64,000 bases of DNA from Betaproteobacteria bacterium UBA5216 (GTDB lineage: Bacteria > Pseudomonadota > Gammaproteobacteria > Burkholderiales > SG8-41), in contig DHVE01000135.1 in assembly GCA_002412495.1 (NCBI GenBank), forward strand, positions 67,138 through 131,137, in the 5' to 3' direction. The notes under the pieces are model-generated. The model was not told the DNA's origin. It saw only the letters and a program-made list of their open reading frames with translations, and made no database searches. Shown one piece after another: positions 42,630-49,275 of this stretch. A program made the position numbers and the translations under genes. Position 1 is the stretch's first letter; every line of letters begins with the position of its first letter.

Positions 42630-43484
42630 GTGAAACGCGCGATTCGACAAGTCATCGTTCTACTGGCGTCCTGGTTCGCGGCGGGTATTGTGGCGGGCAC
42701 CGACCTGAGCGGACATTACGTTAGTGATTCCGGACCATCGCTTACCCTTACGCTGCAGGAATTGTCCAATGGCGTGATCACGGGAACGATAGCCGAACCC
42801 GGAGAATCCTTGCCGCTCAACGCTCGCCGACAGGAGAACGGCTTTGAAGGAACCGCGGGGCGGACGTTGCCCCTTACCGCCACGCTAAAAGCCGATCGTC
42901 TCATCGTAAATATCGGTGCTGGCGACGTTCGCAAACAGTTTGTCTTCAAGCGTATTGCCGTGGCAAGCCGCGGTACGACACCGTCAACGGGTAGCCGCAA
43001 TGTCCTGATCAACAACAGACGCCTCTCCGATGCGGAATTGCAAATGGCCGAGCAGAAATACCGCATTCGTATCCCGGACGGAGACTATTGGTACGACCGC
43101 GTTCTGGGTGCGTGGGGCGTTCGGGGCGGGCCGACGCAGGGGTTTATCGCGCCCTTCCTGAATTTGGGCGGCCCATTGGCGGCAAACGCCTCCGGCGGCG
43201 GCACCGCTATTTTCGTCAATGGTCGCGCCTTGCATCCGCAAGATGTGATGGCGTTGCAGCAGATTACCGGCCCCATCATGCCCGGTCGTTATTTCATCAC
43301 CGCACAGGGCCTTGCGGGCTATGAAGGCGGTGCGCCTCTCTGGAATCTTGCTGCGATGGGATCGCAAGCCCGGGGCGGTAGCAGTAACTGGCAATCGCGC
43401 GTCACCGGCGCCAGCGGTTTTTCAGACGGGACGACCGGTGCTGTGTTCCTGCCCGGCGGAGGCATCGTCAGCACCGGACGATGA
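42630..43484 (+). CDS. exported protein of unknown function
   Basis: A 284-residue protein with signal peptide (VKRAIRQVIVLLASWFAAGIVAG). The N-terminal half has a repetitive beta pattern (DLSGHYVSDSGPSLTLTLQELSNGVITGTI). The middle has NVLINNRRLSDAELQMAEQKYRIRIPDGDYWYDRVLGAWGV, and a Gly-rich region GGGTAIFVNGRALHPQDVMALQQITG follows. The RIPDGDYWYDRVLGAWG pattern recurs in secreted proteins of unknown role. The start is GTG 42630 behind AAAAGGAACGCCAT. Not recognised further. Confidence 0.75.
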   Translation: MKRAIRQVIVLLASWFAAGIVAGTDLSGHYVSDSGPSLTLTLQELSNGVITGTIAEPGESLPLNARRQENGFEGTAGRTLPLTATLKADRLIVNIGAGDVRKQFVFKRIAVASRGTTPSTGSRNVLINNRRLSDAELQMAEQKYRIRIPDGDYWYDRVLGAWGVRGGPTQGFIAPFLNLGGPLAANASGGGTAIFVNGRALHPQDVMALQQITGPIMPGRYFITAQGLAGYEGGAPLWNLAAMGSQARGGSSNWQSRVTGASGFSDGTTGAVFLPGGGIVSTGR

Positions 43485-43498
43485 GGGTCGATTGCTGA

Positions 43499-43981
43499 TT
43501 ACGCGGGCTCCGCGAGTTTTGTCTCCAGCAACTCGTGCAGCTTCTTGAAATCCGGTTCGCCCAATATCCGGCTGACGATATTGCCGCGCTTGTCGATGAC
43601 AAACGTGGTCGGCGTGAGTGTCACATCGCCAAAAGCTTTGCCGTTTTCGCCCACCGGGTCGAATGCCACCTTGAAGGGCAGTTTGTTTTTTTCGGCATAA
43701 TCCACCACGCTTATGGGTGGGTCGTACCACATGGCCACCGCCACGGTTTCGAATCCGCGCGCCTGAAATTTCTGGTGCGTTTCGATCAACCGGGGCATTT
43801 CCTTCAGGCACACCGGGCAGTCGGTGGCCCAAAAGTTCACCAGCACGACTTTGCCACGCAGCGCGTTCATCGCGATTTTTTCGCCCTTGATTGTCACAAA
43901 GGTTACGGCGGGCGCCGGTTTTTGCGCAATCTGTGGGCTGCACGATACAAAAGCAGTTGCCGCCACCATGGCGAGCAGCAT
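43499..43981 (-). CDS. TlpA-like thiol:disulfide oxidoreductase lipoprotein
   Basis: A 160-residue redoxin domain with a lipoprotein-like leader (MLLAMVAATAFVSCSPQIAQ). The active site is VVLVNFWATDCPVCLKEMPRL: Cys-Pro-Val-Cys, so this paralogue keeps ordinary cysteine. Other features: VTIKGEKIAMNALRGK, FDPVGENGKAFGDVTLTPTTFVIDKRGNIVSRILGEP. The family reduces cytochrome c or other periplasmic disulfides. ATG 43981 gives the best lipobox; the alternative ATG 44038 overlaps the first base pairs of the divergent DUF4197 gene. Confidence 0.87.
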   Translation of the reverse strand: MLLAMVAATAFVSCSPQIAQKPAPAVTFVTIKGEKIAMNALRGKVVLVNFWATDCPVCLKEMPRLIETHQKFQARGFETVAVAMWYDPPISVVDYAEKNKLPFKVAFDPVGENGKAFGDVTLTPTTFVIDKRGNIVSRILGEPDFKKLHELLETKLAEPA

Positions 43982-44036
43982 ACGATTGCACCATCTGCCT
44001 GCATCGCCTGGGCTTTGACGGAAAAAGGAAATCAAC

Positions 44037-44714
44037 ATGATGCGTATTCTGAGTATTTTCGCGCTGGCTGTCATTACATCAAACGCGTCCGCGCAATTGG
44101 CGGGTATCAGCAACACCGACGCCGCCAGCGGGCTCAAGCAGTCGCTGCATGACGGCGCCGCCGCTGCGGTCGCCAAGCTCGGTGTGGAAAACGGTTTCTT
44201 CGCCAATCCGAAAGTAAAAATTCCGCTGCCGCCCGCGCTGGCCAAAGTGGAAGGCGCGATGCGCACCTTCGGCATGAAAAAACAGGCCGACGCGCTGGTG
44301 CTGTCGATGAATCGCGCCGCCGAAGCCGCCGTGCCGGAAGCCAAGCAACTGCTGGCGGATTCCGTGTCAAAAATGACGCTGCAAGACGCGAAGGGCATAC
44401 TCACCGGCGGCCCCACGTCGGTGACCGATTACTTCAAGCGCACCTCCAGCGCACAGCTCTCGCAGCGCTTTTTGCCCATCGTCAAGGCCGCCACCGATAA
44501 AGTGGGTCTCGCGCAGCAATACAACTCGCTCGCGGGGCAAGGCGCGCAGTTTGGCCTGATCAAAAAAGACGACGCCAAGATCGAAAACTACGTCACCAAC
44601 AAGGCGCTCGATGGCCTATACCTGATGATTGGCGAGCAGGAGAAAGCGCTGCGCGCCAACCCGATGGGCGCCGCCAGCGATATCGTCAAGAAGGTTTTCG
44701 GCGCGCTGAAGTAG
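44037..44714 (+). CDS. DUF4197 family exported protein
   Basis: A 225-residue protein with signal peptide (MMRILSIFALAVITSNASA). The body (LAGISNTDAASGLKQSLHDGAAAAVAKLG, DGFF-like NGFFANPKVKIPLPPALAKVEGAMRTFGM and YFKRTSSAQLSQRFLPIVKAATDKVGLAQQYN) matches the DUF4197 pattern. Function unknown. A good ribosome site (AAAGGAAATCAAC) precedes the start. Its last 29 bases overlap the convergent CbiX-like gene. Confidence 0.88.
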   Translation: MMRILSIFALAVITSNASAQLAGISNTDAASGLKQSLHDGAAAAVAKLGVENGFFANPKVKIPLPPALAKVEGAMRTFGMKKQADALVLSMNRAAEAAVPEAKQLLADSVSKMTLQDAKGILTGGPTSVTDYFKRTSSAQLSQRFLPIVKAATDKVGLAQQYNSLAGQGAQFGLIKKDDAKIENYVTNKALDGLYLMIGEQEKALRANPMGAASDIVKKVFGALK

Positions 44715-45114
44715 ACCTGCGCGTTGGCACGGTAACGGCGCGGCTGTAATCGGCGATGGCGCGCAACACGCCGCCATCATCGCCAATGGCTTTCGCCACC
44801 CGCAATGTGATGCCGCTTGCCATGCGTGCTTCGGCCGCGAGCTTCGGCAAATCGCCGCGCACATGCAGTCCGCCGCCGAGAAACAACGGCACAACCACCG
44901 CTTTTTTCACGCCCTTTGCCGCGAGCGATTGTGCAGCCTCCACCAGCCCCGGCGACATGAATTCGCCGAATGCCAACACGGCCTGAATCTCGCCGCGTTT
45001 CGTTACATCTTTCAGCAATCGATCAAACGGTTTGCGCCAAGCGGGATTGCGCGAGCCGTGGGCGAAGAGAATCAGCCCTGGGTTATCGCTACGTAAATTA
45101 TTGTTTTTATTCAT
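44686..45114 (-). CDS. CbiX/SirB-type chelatase-like protein
   Basis: A 142-residue single-domain class II chelatase-like protein: GLILFAHGSRNPAWRKPFDRLLKDV, with the HGS catalytic His near residue 19, then VLAFGEFMSPGLVEAAQSLAAKGVKKAVVVPLFLGGGLHVRGDLPKL with a second conserved His. CbiX/SirB enzymes insert Co or Fe into sirohydrochlorin; this window also has cobA and cysI (siroheme enzymes), which fits a siroheme or cobalamin role. ATG 45114 starts inside the AT-rich motif (ATGAATAAAAACAATAATTTACG). Confidence 0.85.
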   Translation of the reverse strand: MNKNNNLRSDNPGLILFAHGSRNPAWRKPFDRLLKDVTKRGEIQAVLAFGEFMSPGLVEAAQSLAAKGVKKAVVVPLFLGGGLHVRGDLPKLAAEARMASGITLRVAKAIGDDGGVLRAIADYSRAVTVPTRRSTSARRKPS

Positions 45115-45118
45115 GTTT

Positions 45119-46075
45119 TCAGTGTGCCGTTTTGGGTACGTGGGCGATGCGCACCATTTCCGCATAACGCTCGTATTCCACGCGCAAAAACTTGCGAAAC
45201 TCGGCCGGGCTTCTGCCGTCCGGTTCGTAACCACCCGCGACGATCGCATCCCGTACGCGCGGCACGTGCATCGCTTTCGCAACTTCCTGATGCAAACGCG
45301 CGACCACCCCTGATGGCGTTTTCGCCGGTGTGAACCAGCCGTGCCATGAACCGCTGAGTTCCAGGTTCGGCACGCCAGCTTCGCCCATGGTGGGCAATTG
45401 CGGCAAACCGGCGAAACGCGATGCACCGGTAAACGCCACTGCCTTCGCGCGGCCCGCCTTCACCAGCGCCAACGCAATCGTCGCTGGAATAAACGTCGCC
45501 TGCACTTCCCCCGCCAGCACGGCGTTCATCGCGGGTGCAACCCCTTTGTACGGTACGTGCAGCAACTTGACGCCCGCGCGCACGCTGAACAGCTCCGCCG
45601 CCAGGTGCAGCGTGTTACCCACGCCGGGCGAGCTGTAGCTCACCTTGCCCTCGCGCGCCAGCGCGATCAGCTCTTTCACCGAATTTGCCGGAACCGCCGG
45701 GTGCAACACCAGCAGATAGCCCGTGCCCAGCACCAGGTTGGACACCGGTTCGAAATCCCGGAAGATGTCGTACGGCAGCGATGTGTAAGTGTTGGGATTG
45801 ATCACAAACGACGCGGTGACATGCAGCAACGTGTGTCCGTCCGGTGGGGCCTTGGCCACGAGGTCGGTGCCAATGATGCCGTTCGCCCCACCGCGATTGT
45901 CGAGCACAAAAGGCTGGCCGAATTGCGCGCCGGCTTCGTTGGTGACACTACGCGCGATCACATCCGCAGTGCCGCCCGCGGCAAAGGGGACGATAAGGCG
46001 AATCGGGCGGGCTGGGTATTGCTGTGCCTGAGCGCCCCCCGCCACGAAAAATGCGGTTGCCAGCAACACCCGCAT
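45119..46075 (-). CDS. Bug/TctC-family solute receptor
   Basis: A 318-residue periplasmic binding protein with a compact signal peptide (MRVLLATAFFVAGGAQA). Motifs: QYPARPIRLIVPFAAGGTADVIARSV, PFVLDNRGGANGIIGTDLVAK and APPDGHTLLHVTA. It ends 4 bases upstream of the CbiX-like start in the same direction. ATG 46075 lies right next to the GC-rich palindromic repeat (46078-46183), which the longer open frame would translate; I therefore prefer the ATG. The cupin gene lies upstream. Confidence 0.9.
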   Translation of the reverse strand: MRVLLATAFFVAGGAQAQQYPARPIRLIVPFAAGGTADVIARSVTNEAGAQFGQPFVLDNRGGANGIIGTDLVAKAPPDGHTLLHVTASFVINPNTYTSLPYDIFRDFEPVSNLVLGTGYLLVLHPAVPANSVKELIALAREGKVSYSSPGVGNTLHLAAELFSVRAGVKLLHVPYKGVAPAMNAVLAGEVQATFIPATIALALVKAGRAKAVAFTGASRFAGLPQLPTMGEAGVPNLELSGSWHGWFTPAKTPSGVVARLHQEVAKAMHVPRVRDAIVAGGYEPDGRSPAEFRKFLRVEYERYAEMVRIAHVPKTAH

Positions 46076-46077
46076 GT

Positions 46078-46183
46078 GTCGTTCCCGCGCAGGCGGGAAC
46101 CTCCTTCCCTTGGGGGAAGCCAGGATGGGGAAGTGTCTCGCAAGTGGCACTGTGTTATAGGTTCCCGCCTGCGCGGGAACGAC
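46078..46183. repeat. perfect 25-bp inverted pair of GC-rich palindromic repeats
   Basis: Left arm 46078-46102 and right arm 46159-46183 are exact reverse complements; each contains GTTCCCGCGCAGGCGGGAAC or its complement, itself a hairpin. The inner part includes CTTCCCTTGGGGGAAG and GTGTCTCGCAAGTGGCAC. The outer unit matches 13154-13202 in sequence. It looks like a small dispersed REP-type element. Confidence 0.85.
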
Positions 46184-46190
46184 GGTGTTA

Positions 46191-46796
46191 TTAAGCATCC
46201 ACCGGCGCATTAGCATCCAGCGTGAACTGCCAGCCGAGGCTTTTTAATTTCTCCACCATCTCCGGGCCAAATTTTTGTGCAACCTTTTCGGCGGTTTCCG
46301 GCACCCGGCCCACGTCGTCAAATTCGCCCGGCTTGCCCTGAATGATCACCAGCATGTGCGCGTCCGCATCGGAAATATTTTTGAACGTGCGCGTCACGCC
46401 CGGCGGCACCGCCATCAGGTCGAATGGCTCGATCACTACTTTTTCTTCGCCCTTGTCGCCCCAGATCATTTCCCATTTGCCGGTGAGCGCCATGAAGGTT
46501 TCGTGCGTTTTCCAGTGCACGTGCAGCCCCGCGCCGTTGCCCGGCGGGCAGGTCACGATGCCGAGCCGAAACACGCCTGCATCGCCGCCGATCACCGGCG
46601 GATTCGGCGACAACTGCCCGCCCAGCCCCGCCGGCGACATGATGTTGTAGGTAGTCTTGGCGGTAATCAGTTCCAGCACCTCGGGCGGAATGCCCTTGTT
46701 CGCGCCATGCTGCGCCTTGGTGGATTTCAGATCCTTGAAGCGCGCAATGCGCGTTTTCATTTCTTCCTGCGTGGGTCGTTTGGTTTTTGCGGGCAT
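46191..46796 (-). CDS. cupin-domain protein
   Basis: A 201-residue cupin protein. The N-terminal part is Lys-rich (MPAKTKRPTQEEMKTRIARFKDLKSTKAQ) and the barrel spans about residues 60-160. Metal-ligand motif: GNGAGLHVHWKTHETFMALTGKWEMIWGDKGEEKVV, with two His and a Glu; second motif FDLMAVPPGVTRTFKNISDADAHMLVIIQGKPGEF. It lies between a Bug receptor and an esterase in the same direction. The substrate is unknown; cupins of this type are common in small-acid catabolism. Confidence 0.8.
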   Translation of the reverse strand: MPAKTKRPTQEEMKTRIARFKDLKSTKAQHGANKGIPPEVLELITAKTTYNIMSPAGLGGQLSPNPPVIGGDAGVFRLGIVTCPPGNGAGLHVHWKTHETFMALTGKWEMIWGDKGEEKVVIEPFDLMAVPPGVTRTFKNISDADAHMLVIIQGKPGEFDDVGRVPETAEKVAQKFGPEMVEKLKSLGWQFTLDANAPVDA

Positions 46797-46819
46797 GGGT
46801 TCTCGCTTCCTTCGCCAAA

Positions 46820-47737
46820 TCAGTTTTTCAAAAATTCGTGCAGCGCCCCGGCGCTATCCCGAAGCGCGCTCGTGGCGCCATCATACAACCGGCTCAACAT
46901 CACAAACGCGTGCGGCACGCCAGGATACCGCTTTAGTTCGCACGGAACGCCAGCGGCGCGCAGCTTTTCCGCGAATTGTACCGAGTCATGCACCAGCGGA
47001 TCGCATTCACCCACGCCCAGCCACGTGGGTGGCAACGGGGACAGGTCCGCGCGCATGGGAATCGCCTCCGGCGGCGCCTGCTCCAGCGCCACGCCGAGGT
47101 AATTCGCCCACACCCATTTCGAGTAGGCGCGCGTGGCCGCTTGGGGCACATTATAGTTGCCGTAAAACAACGCCAACCCTTTAACCGTGCCGGGCTGTTC
47201 GGCGTTCAGTCTTGCCGCTGCCAACACACTCAAATTCGCGCCCGCCGATTCGCCGGTGAGCGCAAGCCGGTCCGCATCAACGCCGAACGCCTCGCCCTCG
47301 GCGCGCAGCCAGCGCACCGCCGCGCACACCTGATCGCGCTGCACCGGAAAATGCGCTTCCGGCGCGCGCGTGTAATCCACGCCACATACCACGCAGCCGC
47401 TCGCATTCGCGATGATGCGCATGCTGCGCTCGTGCGAGTCAAGCGCACCCGCCCACCAGCCCGCGCCGCGCACGAACACTACCATCGGCAACAGGGCGCC
47501 CGCGTTGCTATTCGCCGGATAAACGAAGCGCAGTGCAAACGGCCCAGCCGGTCCCGGCACAAACACATTGCGGATGGATACCACCGGCGGCAAATCCTGC
47601 GCGAGAAACGCGAAGTAACGATCCTGTGTCGCGCGCGCTTCGGCGAGCGGTTGGTTCAGCGGATCGGCGGACGCCAGACCCGCCTGGTTGATTGCCGCGG
47701 CGGTAGCGGCGTAAACGGGATCGAGGTCGTTGGGCAT
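46820..47737 (-). CDS. alpha/beta hydrolase of the hormone-sensitive-lipase type with altered oxyanion motif
   Basis: A 305-residue HSL-like esterase. The nucleophile is in LALTGESAGANLSVLAA (GESAG), acid in GECDPLVHDSVQFAEKL and His in PGVPHAFVMLSRL. The usual HGGG oxyanion loop before GWW is replaced by VFVRGAGWWAGALD (RGAG). Other features are YTRAPEAHFPVQRDQVCAAVRWLRAE and the MPNDLDPVYAATAAAINQAGLA start. ATG 47737 is chosen; the longer frame to 47899 is unsupported. The altered motif may change activity or acyl preference. Confidence 0.85.
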   Translation of the reverse strand: MPNDLDPVYAATAAAINQAGLASADPLNQPLAEARATQDRYFAFLAQDLPPVVSIRNVFVPGPAGPFALRFVYPANSNAGALLPMVVFVRGAGWWAGALDSHERSMRIIANASGCVVCGVDYTRAPEAHFPVQRDQVCAAVRWLRAEGEAFGVDADRLALTGESAGANLSVLAAARLNAEQPGTVKGLALFYGNYNVPQAATRAYSKWVWANYLGVALEQAPPEAIPMRADLSPLPPTWLGVGECDPLVHDSVQFAEKLRAAGVPCELKRYPGVPHAFVMLSRLYDGATSALRDSAGALHEFLKN

Positions 47738-47831
47738 GAATAGCGAAATAAGACGAAGCCGGCGGCGAGGATCCGTGAATTTTACCCCGCGCGCATCGTC
47801 GCATCGCGCCCCGGCCCCGATTAACCGCGGA

Positions 47832-48587
47832 TTACCGCAGTTGCAGATACGCTTCAGGCAAGTCAATTCCCAGCGCCTGCACGGCGGCATAGACTTCACC
47901 CACCATTACCAGCGCAGGCCCGTCGCCGACGTGTTGCGCGGCGGCCGGCAAATGACCCACGTCGGTGGGAATCACTTTGCGCGATTCGCCGGTGGCGTTT
48001 TCAACGATGACCACGGCGCGCGATGCCGGCACGCCGTTGGCAATCAATGCATCGCTGACCGACTGTGCCTCGCCTGCCGCCATGTAGAGCACTGCCGTAT
48101 CGGCGGCGGCCGCTGCCTTGGCCCATTCATTTTGTTTGCTGCCTGCCGCTTCGCGCGGCGTCGCGAACACCACGCTGCGGGCGAGTGCGCGGCGCGTCAG
48201 GGAACATTGCAGTTCGGCACTGGCGGCAAAAGCCGCGCTGATGCCGGGCACGATTTCCAGGGGAATGCGGGCCTCGATCAGCGCATCAATTTCTTCCTGC
48301 GCGCGGCCGAACAGCATCGGATCGCCGCCCTTGAGGCGCACCACGGTCGGATATTTTTGGGCAGCGTCGATCAACTGCTTGTTGATAAAGCGCTGCGCGG
48401 TGGAGTGTTTGCCGCTGCGCTTGCCGACGGCGACTTTAATCGCGCGTTCCGCCAGTGCCAAAGTTTCGGGATGCACCAGCGCATCATGAAACACGATGTC
48501 GGCGCGCGCCAGTAGACGCGCGGCGCGCAGCGTCAGCAAATCCGGCGCACCGGGACCCGCACCCACGAGATAGACCGTACCGCTCAC
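47832..48587 (-). CDS. cobA: uroporphyrinogen-III C-methyltransferase
   Basis: A 251-residue SAM-dependent enzyme making precorrin-2 for siroheme and cobalamin. Diagnostic: TVYLVGAGPGAPDLLTLRAARLLARADIVFHDALV, VVRLKGGDPMLFGRAQEEIDALIEARIPLEIVPGISAAFAASA (the central PGI motif), TAVLYMAAGEAQ. It is not fused to CysG dehydrogenase/ferrochelatase. The position near cysI (2 kb upstream) fits siroheme supply to sulfite reductase. Confidence 0.94.
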   Translation of the reverse strand: MSGTVYLVGAGPGAPDLLTLRAARLLARADIVFHDALVHPETLALAERAIKVAVGKRSGKHSTAQRFINKQLIDAAQKYPTVVRLKGGDPMLFGRAQEEIDALIEARIPLEIVPGISAAFAASAELQCSLTRRALARSVVFATPREAAGSKQNEWAKAAAAADTAVLYMAAGEAQSVSDALIANGVPASRAVVIVENATGESRKVIPTDVGHLPAAAQHVGDGPALVMVGEVYAAVQALGIDLPEAYLQLR

Positions 48588-48600
48588 GCTAGCGCCACTG

Positions 48601-48735
48601 GGTATTCCTTCCCCTTCAGGGGCAAGGGCACACTTGGAGCGGAGCAGAAGGTTGGGATGGGGGTGGGATTACAACCGACTTTATTCCATCCCCACCCTAA
48701 CCCTCCCCTTGAAGGGGAGGGGATTCCTTGGTTTG
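48601..48735. repeat. imperfect palindromic intergenic element
   Basis: GGTTGGGATGGGGGTGGGAT (48650-48669) is mirrored by ATCCCCACCCTAACC near 48688-48702, and flanked by CCTTCCCCTTCAGGGG and CCCCTTGAAGGGGAGGGG-type hairpins. It lies between cobA and the DUF934 gene, both leftward. Similar short AACCCTCCCC/GGGGAGGGTT elements are dispersed in betaproteobacterial genomes. Confidence 0.6.
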
Positions 48736-48738
48736 CCA

Positions 48739-49275
48739 TCACCACGGACTCAACGCGCTAACCACCGCCTTGCTCTCGGCGCGCACCATTCCCAGCCGCA
48801 CGCCATCGTCAATCGCCGGCTGATACGGCGCGGTGAAATCGCTGAACGCCGTAAGCGCGACTTGCGCGTCCTGATCGGCACGCAGCGCGAAGGCATCGAA
48901 GCCGCAACGCGTCATGTAGAACAACTGGTCGCGCAGCACGTCGCCCACCGCGCGCAGTTCGCCTTTCCAGCCTAACCGGCGCAGCAGCCGCGCGATCGAG
49001 TAGCCGCGACCGTCGGTGAATTTCGGAAAATTCACCGCGATCAGCGCGAGCTTGTCGAAATCCAGCTCCAGCAGGCGCGGGTCTTCGGTGTTTTCGAGCA
49101 GAACGCCGTTGCGCCCGCTACGCTGGCTCAATTGCGCGCGCTGTTCGTTCCAGATCGCCAGCGGCACGATCCAGTCGCCGGTGACCGGCACATCCGGCAG
49201 ACCTCCCTCGGCGGCGGGTTTAAGTTGTTGCCAGCTGTCGGGGACGATGCGCTTGTTTTTTATCAGAGTTGCCAT
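48739..49275 (-). CDS. DUF934 sulfite-reduction-associated protein
   Basis: A 178-residue protein of the DUF934 family, coded next to sulfite reductase in many betaproteobacteria. Typical are the start MATLIKNKRIVPDSWQQL, the middle FPKFTDGRGYSIARLLRRLGWKGELRAVGDVLRDQLFYMTRCGFDAF, and the C-terminal YQPAID. The start ATG 49275 lies 56 bases inside the end of cysI, unusually long for an operon overlap but with no later good start. The exact role is unknown; an accessory part in assimilatory sulfate reduction is likely. cysH, which often follows, is absent here. Confidence 0.9.
   Translation of the reverse strand: MATLIKNKRIVPDSWQQLKPAAEGGLPDVPVTGDWIVPLAIWNEQRAQLSQRSGRNGVLLENTEDPRLLELDFDKLALIAVNFPKFTDGRGYSIARLLRRLGWKGELRAVGDVLRDQLFYMTRCGFDAFALRADQDAQVALTAFSDFTAPYQPAIDDGVRLGMVRAESKAVVSALSPW

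Noticed and set aside
43499..43981. TlpA-like protein as a fourth selenoprotein
   Set aside because: Its active site is intact Cys-Pro-Val-Cys with no in-frame UGA.
13154..46183. GC-rich palindromes as CRISPR repeats
   Set aside because: Only isolated units far apart, no regular spacers, no cas genes.
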